Assembly: GCA_033296885.1 (NCBI GenBank)
Contig: MU863891.1
Coordinates: 186,001-250,000 of the forward strand
DNA: 64,000 nt
Direction of reading: 5' to 3'
From: Triangularia verruculosa
Taxonomy: Eukaryota > Ascomycota > Sordariomycetes > Sordariales > Podosporaceae
How positions within the stretch are numbered: position 1 is the first letter of the stretch; every line of letters begins with the position of its first letter. The notes below the pieces were generated by a model. It was not told where the DNA came from. It searched no databases and saw only the letters and a program-made list of their open reading frames with translations. The position numbers and the translations under genes were made by a program. Shown here piece by piece: positions 32,701-42,939 of the stretch.

Positions 32701-35700
32701 AGCCCGTGGTAGACGGCCCCGAGTACCCATTCGATACGACCCAGACCTACTGGCACGAACCCAGGACCAGTCATGACTGGCGCCGTCGCGGAGGATCTCC
32801 ACGGAGCCTGCTGGGCTCACGCGCCAGCGACTGGAACCCCTTACAACCGCGTTGGCGGAAAATGCTCACCGTTGAGGAGGTTCCGTGGGTTGCAGACCAC
32901 GTCGTAGTCAACACAGTCGTTTTCCCTGCCGTGGGCTCCGTCATCATGGCCATGGAAGCCGTCAGACAAACCGTAACTGCTGCCGGCAACAGCAGCGGCG
33001 GCGGCGGCCCAGCCATCCGGGGCTACCTGGTGAAGGAGGCCACTTTCGTCAGTCCCATCGTCGTCACCCAGGGTCAGACGACCGAGGTCATGACGCAGCT
33101 CCGTCCGCTGCAACAAACCTACGAGAGATCCTCCACGCGGTTCGAGGTGGACATCTTTTCGTACGGGGAGAACTACTGGCGAGCCTGCAACAAGCACATT
33201 ATTCACGTCGAGTTCGAACAAGAGCCGCGGGGTGAGGTCGACGGCGGACGAGAGTTCCAGACTCTCACCGAGTCAATGGCTCGCAAGCACGACAATGCAA
33301 AAGCCAAGGCCGACGTCACGATTCCCAGCTCAGATTTTTATCGCTGGCTCCAGGAGAACGGGTTTCAGTACGGACCGACCTTCTCTCTCACCGACCAGGT
33401 CCGCTGGGATGGGGACGATACCGCCGTGGCGGAAATCAACGTTGGATCTCCAGTAGACTCGTTCCAAGAGGGCGTCGTCCATCCCGGCATCCTCGATTCC
33501 TGCCTGCAGGTGTGCCCCATCGTGCCGTCTCGAGGAATGTCGAAGAATGTTCCGACGTCGGTCCCGCACAAGATCAAGGACGCCTGGATCGCGGCGACCG
33601 GGTGGCAGAATCCGTCTACCAACCGCGTCAAGGTCCTGACACAGGCAAAGCTCAAGCCATTTGCCGCTGGTCTGGACTGCGAGGTGGCCGTCTTGTCGGA
33701 AGCAGGCCGACTTCTCTGCCACATCAAAAAGCTGGAGATGTCGCCGGTCATGGCGCGTGAGCTTGGTGCCGAGGATAATAGCGCAAGGACGTTGCTACAC
33801 CGTATCGACTGGAAGCCACACCTATCATCATTGCGTGCCCTGCAACAGTCTCCCCATGGCTTGTTGGGTGCTATTACCGGGAAACAGAAACAATCATCAC
33901 GGGAGAGCGAAGATGCAGTTGCCCACGACCGGGCCGAGCTGGAAAATACCCTCCGGTCTGTGGCGCTGCAGTTGAACATTGACAGCCTTCGGGGTAGTAC
34001 TACCGACTGGGAGAAGGTGGCAGCCCATATGAAAAAGTATGTCTCTTGGATCGAACGCCGGCTTGGGGAAACCTCAAGCAGAGATGCCGCCGCCGCCGCC
34101 CCTGCCCCTGCCGATCTCACCACCAGGTTGCAAGCCCTTGCCACGAGGCGACCATCGTGGAGGCTGTTCACAGAAATCGGACAAAACCTTGCCGGCATCA
34201 TTCGCGGAGAGCCACCGCAAAACGAGGAGCTCGAGTTAACCTCTTTTTCATCATCGCCTTTACTCCAAGATTACCTCGACGACGCTGTGGTTGCACTCTG
34301 TGCCAACCCGGATCTCGAGGCGTATCTCGAACTGCTGGCTCACCAGAAGCCTAACCAGAAAATCCTCGAGGTGGGCGCTCGTCGAGGCCTTCTCACAAGC
34401 TACGCGCTGTCCGTCTTTCAAGGCATCGAAGCTCGTACGGGTGGAGTAGCGTTCTCCAAGTACACCTATTCGGATGCGTCGACAGCTGCGGTTGACGAGG
34501 CCAGACAGCGGGTTTCTGCCAGTAAGCCTGAGTACCAAGACCGGGTGGACTTTTTGTGTCTCGACGCCAACAAGGACCTCACCGCGCAGGGGTCGCAGCC
34601 TGCCAGCTACGATGTGATTTTCTTCGCAGCAGGTATTATTACCCTACGAGGTGCCGGAGCCAAGGAGATCGGTGCTGTTCTGCAAAACATACGGCGCGTG
34701 CTGGTCCCGGGCGGCCAACTCGTCCTTCTCGACGAGATTAGTTCCCCCGACCGCTTCGAAATAGGCTTTGGCTTCGGCGTTACTGCGGACTGGTGGCGTG
34801 GTGGCGGCCAAGAAGACGATGATGGGAGAACGATTACGGGACCCCAACAATGGGATGCAGTCCTGAAGGACAACGGCTTCTCCGGGACTGACCTCGTCAT
34901 AAGGGACTACCAGAGCGATGAGGCGCATCTCTCCAGCCTCGTGGTGTCGACGAGCGAAGTCGCTGCTCAGAAGCCAGGTCTTCCCCAGGCACTGGCAGCA
35001 GGTAATAGTACCAGAGTTTTCATCGTAGTCTTGGACGACGACGACTTCCAAAAGTCCCTTGCGCAGAGTGTCCTTCAGAGCAGCAGCAGCGCAAGCAGCT
35101 GGAACTCCAACTCCTCCCGAGTGCTCACTCTCAGCGAGATGGCAGAGGAGAATAAGCTGGAGTCGGGCGACATTGTCATCTGTCTCGCGGACGTCTACCG
35201 GCCGTTCCTCCACCCCATGGGCCAGACAACGCTGAACACGGTTCGAAGCTGGGTACAGCAGTCGACGAATCTGTTCTGGGTCACTGCATATTCGGATGAG
35301 CGCGACGACAAGCCCACCAATGCCGAGTCATCATCGTCTGCTGCTGCTGCCTACGCGGGTATCAAGGACGGCCTCCTCCGCGTGCTACGCTCCGAGTTTT
35401 CTCTCAACCGCATCGTCTCCCTCACTGTCGGTGACAGCCGCGCCCGTGGCGACGTCGCCGCCTGCGGGAAATACGTATCAACCGTCTTTGAGTCAGCCTT
35501 TGGAGGGGGCCTCCATGGCGGTGCTGATGACGAGTATGTTGTCCGTGACGATGGCGTGCTCTATACCGGGCGGCTGGTGGACGATGTGGCCACCAACAAA
35601 GACCTCTCCTCATCGATAGTGCCGGAAGCCATCACCGAGCCTTGGCTGCCGGGGCCGCCGCTGACACTGGCCATCCAAACCCGTGGGCAGCTCGAGACGC

Positions 35701-37817
35701 TGCAGTTTCGCGAAGACCTCGCCTACAATGAAGAGCTGGGCCCAACCGACGTCGAGATCGAAGCCAGGGTTTGGGGTGTTGGCTTCCGCGACGTATTCCT
35801 CGCCCTTGGCCGCTTGGACGAAGATGATTTTGGGGCGGATGTCGCAGGTGTCGTTACCAGAGTGGGAGCCGAGGTTCGGTCGGTGAAGCCCGGGGACAGG
35901 GTGTGCATGCAAACCACGGACGGCATGAAAACCTACCCCCGAGCGCACGAGTGGACCACGGCCAAGATTGCCGACTCGGTTTCGTTCGAAGACGCCTGCG
36001 CCGTCATCATCCCCGGCATGACGGCGCTGCAGGGGCTCATCGAGGTCGCGCGCCTGCAGAAAGGCGAGAAGGTCCTCATCCATTCGGCATCGGGCGGTAC
36101 GGGCCAGGTGGCCCTGCAAATCGCGCAGATGGTGGGCGCCGAGGTGTTTGCGACGGTGGGATACGACCACAAGAAGCAGCTCCTCATGGACCAGTACGGC
36201 GTCCCTGCCGATCACATCTTCTACAGCAGAGACACCAGTTTCGCCCGCGGGGTGATGAGGGTGACGGATGGTTATGGCGTCGACGTTGTTCTCAACTCGT
36301 TGGCAGGCGAGTCTTTGCGTGCTTCTTGGGACTGCATTGCCCCTTACGGAAGGATGATCGAGATCGGCAAGGCCGATATCAACGCCAACGCGTCGCTGCC
36401 TATGGCTTGCTTCGCAAAGAATTGCCTTTACGCAGGCGTCGATCTGCATCACATCGTAAAGGACATGAAGAAGAAGGACTTGGCCCACAAGCTTCTGCGG
36501 AAGACGATGGATCTGGCCAGAGACGGAAGTGTCCGGGCGCCGAGACCCCTGCATGCCTACCCCGTGGACAAGGTGGAGGATGCTTTCCGCTATCTCGCGA
36601 GTGGGAAGAACACAGGTCGGATTGTCATCTCAATCGATCCGTTAACGATTGTCCAGAAACACTTGATCAAGCGCAGAACTTGGACGTTTGACGGGAAGGC
36701 CACCTACCTGGTGGCAGGGGGTCTCGGCGGTATCGGCCGTTCCATCCTCAAATGGATGGTCGCGAGAGGGGCGAAGCACTTGCTCGTCCCATCGAGATCT
36801 GGGGCGGCTGCTTCTGTCGCCGCGTCCGAGGTTGTGCGTGAGCTCTCTGATCAGGGCATCGTCGTATCTACCCCGAAGTGCGACGTATCTTCGGAAGACT
36901 CCCTCTCGCAGATGCTCCAGGAGTCTGCTGCGACACTTCCCCCGATCCGAGGGTGCATCGTCGCGACCATGGTACTGAATGACTGCATGTTTGAGAATAT
37001 GACCCTGCCACAATGGGAGCAGACATCGCGCTCCAAGGTCGAAGCGTCGTGGAACCTTCACAACTTGCTTCCCGACCTCGATTTTCTTATCATGCTTTCG
37101 TCCGTCTCGGGCGTCATCGGAAACCCCGGCCAGAGCAACTACGCGGCGGGCTGCACGTTTCAAGACGCCCTGGCACGGCTCCGTAACAGCCAGCGCGGCC
37201 AGAAGGCCGTCTCCATCGACCTCGGCGTCATGCGCAGCATCGGTGTCGTCGCCGAGACCGAGCGGCTCCAGCAGCACTTCCAGAGCTCCAAGGGCTTCGT
37301 CCCCATCGAAGAAGCTGAGTTCCTGTCTCTGCTCGACATCTGCTGCGACCCTTCGTACCAGCCGGGACCCGACCAGTGTCAGATGGTGATGGGCCTCGAG
37401 ACGCCCGCCAGCCTCCTCGCGCGATCGCTCGAGCCGCCCGAGTTCCTGCAAAGACGGCTCTTTGCCCGCTTCAGCCAGCTGCCGGGCCAAGCCGCTGGTA
37501 TTAACAGCGGCAGCAACAGTGATGACGCCGCACGGCTCTTCCGCCAGGCCGAGTCGGCGGCTGAGCGTGCCCAGGTGGTAGTCGAGGCCCTTTCGAAGCG
37601 GCTGGCGCGGACGCTGTCGATCAAACTCGAGGACGTCGACACGCACCAGGCGCTCCACGCGTACGGGGTCGATTCGCTCATCGCTGTTGAGCTGCGCAGT
37701 TGGCTGGGCAAGGAGTTTGCGGCTGATGTCCCTGTCTTCGAGATTGTGAGCGGGAAGACGATCGAGGCGGTTGGGGAGCTGGTGGCTACTACGAGTCGCA
37801 TCGAAAAGAGGGCGTAG
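29708..37817 (+). CDS. highly reducing polyketide synthase, KS-AT-DH-(MT)-ER-KR-ACP
   Basis: Three exons, 29708-30023, 30077-30779, 30851-37817; 2661 residues. KS: NTACSSSM (Cys), EAHGTGT and KANIGHLEG (both His), so active. An Asn-Gly repeat linker follows (residues 453-488). AT: FTGQGAQ (about 594) and GHSSGE (Ser about 682). DH: WVADHVVVNTVVFP, His at about 1023, with Asn where HxxxGxxxxP has Gly, and HPGILDSCLQ with the Asp. MT region: ILEVGARRGLLTSYA (about 1515) replaces the usual GxGxGG, and the later NxLHA-type motif is absent, so probably inactive. ER: HSASGGTGQVALQ (about 2084). KR: VAGGLGGIGR (about 2294) and NPGQSNYAAG (Tyr about 2437). ACP: GVDSLIAVELR (Ser about 2615). The protein ends about 45 residues later with no thioesterase, reductase or acyltransferase domain. 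It should make a reduced, largely unmethylated chain released in trans. Confidence 0.95.
31188..31295 (+). repeat. in-frame Asn-Gly repeat encoding a PKS linker
   Basis: 36 codons giving twelve NG pairs, mostly as X-N-G triplets (SNG, ANG, TNG, MNG, VNG, LNG), between the KS and AT domains. The DNA repeats as AACGGN with a 9-bp period. Likely a flexible, fast-changing linker. Confidence 0.9.
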
Positions 37818-38155
37818 AGTAGGATAGAACTGCCAGAAGTCTCGTAAATATGTCAATGGGCTAGCGTTCAAATACATCCCTGTAGCAGAAAACAATTATA
37901 CCCAGAACATCGAAATCATTGCTATCCTTCTCTGGAGCCTGAACTTGGCTACGGCGATATGTGTTCCCTGACGCTAATGACTTGTGACTGACGATGACCA
38001 GTATGCTGGGCGCTGACTTTGCGTATTGGTGGCCATGTATGTTGGGGGACGAAGACGATAAGCAAAACAAAAAGTCGGGGTTTTAATAATCTTCCCCTTT
38101 TTTCCCCCGCTGCTACCATACCTCAACCGTCGTTATTTAATATCCAGGTTTTTTT
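37818..38155. other. PKS 3' flank
   Basis: No gene recognised; a T run lies at 38149-38158. Confidence 0.5.
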
Positions 38156-38464
38156 TTAGATGATCTCGATTTCTTGCTCTTCCACACCGCCATACCATGA
38201 CCTCATCGTGTCTCCTCCCATGAGCTTCTCCCAAGGGAACAAAACCAGCCCAACCCTGTGATACTGACCCGATTGCCCGGGTACAGGCTCTAGAGCAAGC
38301 GCGTAGGCATCACTATACTTTCCCTCGGCAATCTGGAGAGTCTCAATCTCTACCTGTGGTTGTTTGCCTCGAGAGCATGGTTGTTTCAAATTACCAAGAA
38401 CTTCGTTTTGATGGATTGCAAGAACTCCTGGAGGAAATGGAGAACAATCTGACCAGCTAAGCAA
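38156..38464 (-). pseudogene. C-terminal remnant, HET-protein-like
   Basis: A 102-codon frame ending YHRVGLVLFPWEKLM...EEQEIEII. ALALEPV..GQYHRVGLV followed by a short acidic tail is the look of the C-terminus of HET-domain proteins. No HET domain is found upstream on this strand, so it is probably a leftover piece. It could also be chance. Confidence 0.35.
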
Positions 38465-39332
38465 GGGGCAAGCTAGTGCAAGGGCACATCTCTCGGGATA
38501 TCTTATGGAGATGGGATGATGAAGATGAAGAGTTCACAGTGATGTAAGTGATTGAGGAGGAGTTTTCTGATCAGGTATTCAAAGTGTGCTGCCAGTGCGG
38601 CACCGTGAACACGATGTGCTTAAGGTACCTTATGTCTGGGATCTAGAGAGAGAATGCGTCTTGGCTGCTTTCATAACGTCAACACCCTATTGGCGCGCGT
38701 GTTGCGTTGCAGTGCGATCGTTATTAACCGTACCTTGGCTCGGCATGTCTTTACAACTCCCACCGATCACATAAGACTCCAAAACTTTGTCCCCTCTTTC
38801 ACCTTGGCTGCGATCTCCCAGTGACGTTACTTTCCCGAGTCCCCGGCTTGGGGATCGGTTCGGTTCGGCATTGGCACCCTTCAATTGCAACCCTACCGGC
38901 AACCCACAACCCAATGGCGAACCCATCAACATCGACTCATCTCCACTACCTCTCAAATAACCGTTGCCCCCCTGCATAGCGTCGCACTGGTCCAGCCACC
39001 CACACACCTTACCCACCGCAGCATTGGAGCGCTTGTATGAACGCGTCCCAAGAACAATCACCACATCAACAAATACCCACCCGCCAGACATTTGCCTATA
39101 TTGAAGTATCCCGGGAACCTGGATTCAGCATGTTTTGTCTAGATCATGACCCCTCGGATCATCGGGTGGCAAGCCCGCGGTTGTAGTCGAAGGCTCGTCG
39201 GTGAGGGGAAGAATGATGCTTAAAACCATCATCATTGACCTCCACCATGACCGAGATTTCTGGATTCTTCACTCTTGTCAGTCAATTCTGCTTTCGTGCT
39301 TGCCTCTGGGTGGTGCGAAGTAAACCGGCAGG
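38465..39332. other. intergenic, no gene recognised
   Basis: Contains the promoter of the GH51 gene. I see no domain or repeat. Confidence 0.45.
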
Positions 39333-41577
39333 ATGATCCAACTCAAGCCAGCGCTCGCGGCCTTGTTGGCTATCTCGTCACAATGCATGGCGATTAATCT
39401 CCGTGTTGGCTCTTCCGGGGGCAACAAGACGACTGACATCATGTATGGCCTTATGCACGAGGTAAACATGCGCGGCCCCCGAACCACCGTTATGGCAGCA
39501 TCTAACATCGTGTTTGTGATGACAGGACATCAACAACTCCGGCGACGGCGGCATCTACGCCGAGCTCATCTCGAACCGTGCATTCCAGGGCAGCGAGAAG
39601 TTCCCCTCTAACCTCGACAACTGGAGCCCCGTCGGCGGCGCCACTCTTAAACTCCAGAAGCTCGCCGAGCCCCTTTCATCTGCCTTGCCTTATTCGGTCA
39701 ATGTCGCCAACCCCAAAGAAGGCAAGGGCAAAGGCAAGGACAACAAGAACAAGAAGGTTGGGCTGGCCAATGCTGGTTTCTGGGGTATGGATGTCAAGAG
39801 ACAAAAGTACACCGGTAGCTTCCACGTCACCGGCGAGTACAAGGGTGACTTTGAGGTCAGCTTGCGGAGCGCCATCACCGGCGAAACCTTTGGCACAAAG
39901 GTGGTGAAGGGTGGGAGTAAGAAGGGGAAGTGGACTGAGAAGGAGTTCGAGTTGGTGCCATTCAAGGATGCGCCAAATAGCAATAACACCTTTGTGGTGC
40001 AGTGGGATGCTAAGGTACGCTCATTCAGAGCATCGAAACTAATGGGAAGGTAACGCTGACATGGTGTGATACAGGGCGCGAAGGATGGATCTTTGGATCT
40101 AAACTTGATCAGCTTGTTTCCCCCGACATTCAAGGGAAGGAAGAACGGCCTACGAATCGACCTTGCGCAGACGATGGTTGAGCTGAAGCCGGTAGGTGAT
40201 CTTTGCACTAGAGGAAGAATCTTGCTGACTCCTCACAGACCTTCTTGCGCTTCCCGGGTGGTAACATGCTCGAGGGCAACACATTGGACACCTGGTGGAA
40301 GTGGTACGAGACCATTGGTCCCCTCAAGGATCGTCCGGGCATGGCTGGTGTTTGGGAGTACCAGCAAACTCTCGGATTAGGTCTGGTCGAGTACATGGAG
40401 TGGGCCGACGACATGAACTTGGAGCCTAGTATGTTGATCGATTTTCCAGTAGTGCATCTTCTAACGCGTCACAGTTGTCGGTGTCTTCGCCGGTCTTGCC
40501 CTTGACGGCTCGTTTGTTCCCGAATCCGAGATGGGATGGGTCATCCAACAGGCCCTCGACGAAATCGAGTTTCTCACCGGCGATGCCAAGACCACCAAAT
40601 GGGGTGCTGTCCGCGCGAAGCTTGGCCATCCTAAGCCCTGGACGGTCAAATGGGTCGAGATTGGCAATGAGGATTGGCTTGCTGGGCGCCCTGCCGGCTT
40701 CGAGTCGTACATCAACTACCGCTTCCCGATGATGATGAAGGCCTTCAACGAGAAGTACCCCGACATCAAGATCATTGCATCGCCCTCTATCTTCGACAAT
40801 ATGACCATCCCGAAGGGCGCCGCAGGTGACCACCACCCATACCTGACTCCCGATGAGTTTGTCGCGAGATTCAACAAGTTCGATTCTTTGAGCAGGGATA
40901 ACGTGACTTTGATTGGCGAGGCCGCGTCGACGCATCCCAACGGCGGTATTGCTTGGGAGGGAGACCTCATGCCCCTGCCTTGGTGGGGCGGCAGCGTTGC
41001 TGAGGCTATCTTCTTGATCAGCACCGAGAGGAACGGCGACAAGATCATTGGTGCCACTTACGCACCAGGTCTCCGCAGCTTGGACCGCTGGCAATGGAGC
41101 ATGACCTGGGTGCAGCATGCTGCTGACCCGGCGCTCACCACTCGCTCCACCAGTTGGTATGTTTGGAGGATCCTCGCGCATCACATTATTCGTGAAACAC
41201 TTCCCGTCGATGCGCCGGCTGGCAAGCCTAACTTCAACCCTCTGTTTTATGTTGCTGGTAAGAGCGAGACAGGAACAGGTATCTTCAAGGCTGCCGTCTA
41301 CAACTCAACCGAGCCCATCCCAGTGTCGTTGAAGTTTGATGGTCTGTCGGAGGGATCGGTGGCCAACTTGACGGTGCTCACTGGGCCGGAGGATCCGTAT
41401 GGCTACAATGACCCCTTCACCGGAGTCAATGTTGTCAAGGAGAAGACTAGCTACGTCAAGGCTGGCAAGGGCGGTGCATTTACCTTCACTCTGCCGGGCT
41501 TGAGCGTTGCCGTGTTGGAGACAGCAGATGTGGTCAGAAGCCCGGGCAAGGGCAAGGGCAAAGGCAAGGGCAACTAA
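39333..41577 (+). CDS. secreted alpha-L-arabinofuranosidase, GH51
   Basis: Five exons: 39333-39461, 39526-40014, 40075-40191, 40239-40428, 40475-41577; 675 residues. It hydrolyses terminal alpha-L-arabinofuranosyl residues of arabinoxylan or arabinan. A signal peptide (MIQLKPALAALLAISSQCMA) is followed by the family start NLRVGSSGGN...MYGLMHE/DINNSGDGGIYAELISNRAFQG. Further: FLRFPGGNMLEG, GVWEYQQTLGLGLVEYMEW, the acid/base Glu in VEIGNEDW, the nucleophile Glu in VTLIGEAAST, and MTWVQHAADPALTTRST. Odd features: a Lys-Gly tract in the N-terminal half (KEGKGKGKDNKNKK) and a C-terminal tail GKGKGKGKGN, both unusual for an extracellular hydrolase. Not obviously related to the PKS cluster. Confidence 0.93.
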
Positions 41578-41757
41578 AGCAAGGAGGACAGCCATAATGT
41601 ATCATACCAAGCACAAATAATAAGGTACCTGAGCATACTTGAATCAAACAGATAAAGAAACACTGTTATCTTATCTCACACCTGAGGCAGCCATTCATCG
41701 AGGAAAGAGCAACGGTCCCCGCCATATAAGCCTTGAGTGAGGGCCACCTTCCACCAA

Positions 41758-41861
41758 ATCACAATGAATACTGCAATTGGCCTAGTGGTTGGGGCTTAAG
41801 TGCAAGCTCAAGCAGCCCCCACTCATTCAAGGCGTTCTAGGTTCGACTCCTGGAGTGTGAT
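41758..41861 (+). other. tRNA-like sequence with A and B boxes, probable pseudogene or SINE
   Basis: A box TGGCCTAGTGG (41778) and a perfect B box GGTTCGACTCC (41840). The D stem (GCCT/GGGC) and T stem (CTAGG/CCTGG around TTCGACT) pair, and outer ATCACAAT/AGTGTGAT pair at 7 of 8. But 12 extra bases separate the acceptor strand from the D arm, and no sound anticodon stem is found, so it is not a normal tRNA. Confidence 0.4.
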
Positions 41862-42059
41862 CATCGTCCATGCAAAACAGCTACATAAATGAGCGGGGTT
41901 ACGGCCACCGACGGCGATGTACACGTCTGTGGGATGGTCACATAGTCTAGTGGGACTGGGGGATAGTCGGATTGGGGGTTCGGTCAACTGCAATAAAGTA
42001 TTCATCTTCTTTTTAGAAAGTTTTCTTATTTTTTGGTTAATAAAAATCAACCTTTGGAA

Positions 42060-42143
42060 TCTACATGGACTTGAACACCGCACCATTTCGCGGGCCCAGC
42101 TATTCGAGAACAAAGAGCCAACTAGGCGACCCCCTTCCATTAT
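42060..42143 (-). other. second tRNA-like remnant, minus strand
   Basis: On the minus strand an A-box-like TCGCCTAGTTGG is followed by a B-box-like GGTGTTCAAGTCC. The T stem pairs poorly. Probably a decayed tRNA or SINE facing the one at 41758. Confidence 0.3.
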
Positions 42144-42398
42144 AAAGATCAGGTGAATTTTTATATAATGGCAAGCGACATCTCGCTTTGTCCTCAGTCA
42201 CAGACATACTTAGCCCCACTCATGCATATAATCTCATAACATCAAGCTGTTTGCTTCTTCAACCTTAAAACACAGCGTTCCCAGAGACCTTTTCGTTTTA
42301 GTCTCGGGATCCCTTTTCTATCCGGTAGAAATTTATGCCGTAAATATAAGCTTTTCTCCGATTGCCGTACTTGCGACTCACACATACGACTCGGGAGA

Positions 42399-42860
42399 AT
42401 GTCGCTCTCACTGGCCACCAACACCTCAATTGCCAGCAACAAAATGTCAGAAATTTCGTCTTCAAGTAAGAAAGCCGAAGCCGATTACACACCACCGAAA
42501 CGGTTCTACGTCGCCCTTCCCCCAATAGCTCTCGATTATGCCTTCTTCAAAGACAACGTCATAACCAACAACATCCTCCGTCGCTGGAATCTGTGCCTTC
42601 GCGCCTCTCTCGCTCGTCACCGACTCGGTCATTACTTGGCTACTGATGGCGTACCGCGTCCAAACAACGACCCCTCCAGCAAGGCCTACAAAGACTGGCG
42701 AAACGACTGCTTCGATATCATCGAGCTGATCCTCGCCTCGGTGCAGGGAATGGTGCTGGATATGAGCAACAAAGGATGGTATCCTCTCTCTGAGGATCCA
42801 AGACACCATTATCTGAAGGTTTTTGAGACATTCGGACTGAATAGACCGGAAGATCTCTAA
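42399..42860 (+). CDS. hypothetical 153-residue protein, possibly retrotransposon gag-like
   Basis: A single frame from ATG. The sequence NILRRWNLCLRASLARHRLGHYLATDGVPRP then KAYKDWRNDCFDIIELILASV recalls the start of copia-type gag polyproteins (a W...L..L..YL pattern). There is no zinc knuckle, protease, integrase or reverse transcriptase nearby and no terminal repeats were found, so it would be an isolated fragment or a captured gene. The family link is weak. Confidence 0.4.
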   Translation: MSLSLATNTSIASNKMSEISSSSKKAEADYTPPKRFYVALPPIALDYAFFKDNVITNNILRRWNLCLRASLARHRLGHYLATDGVPRPNNDPSSKAYKDWRNDCFDIIELILASVQGMVLDMSNKGWYPLSEDPRHHYLKVFETFGLNRPEDL

Positions 42861-42939
42861 AATGACTGCGTGTATGTGGAAGAAATGCCTTGTGTCCCAC
42901 ATGGCAGCTGATGGCAGAATCAAGGTACCCTCAGAAGCC

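Larger units (their letters stand above)
41578..42398. other. intergenic with tRNA-like remnants
   Basis: No protein gene recognised. It contains three pol III promoter-like arrangements (see 41758, 41945 and the minus strand at 42060). Confidence 0.45.

Noticed and set aside
36642..37895. 417-codon frame antisense to the PKS KR/ACP region
   Set aside because: Shadow frame in GC-rich coding DNA, no domain.
41758..41861. Functional tRNA gene
   Set aside because: D and T arms fit but the acceptor spacing is 12 bases too long and no anticodon stem forms.
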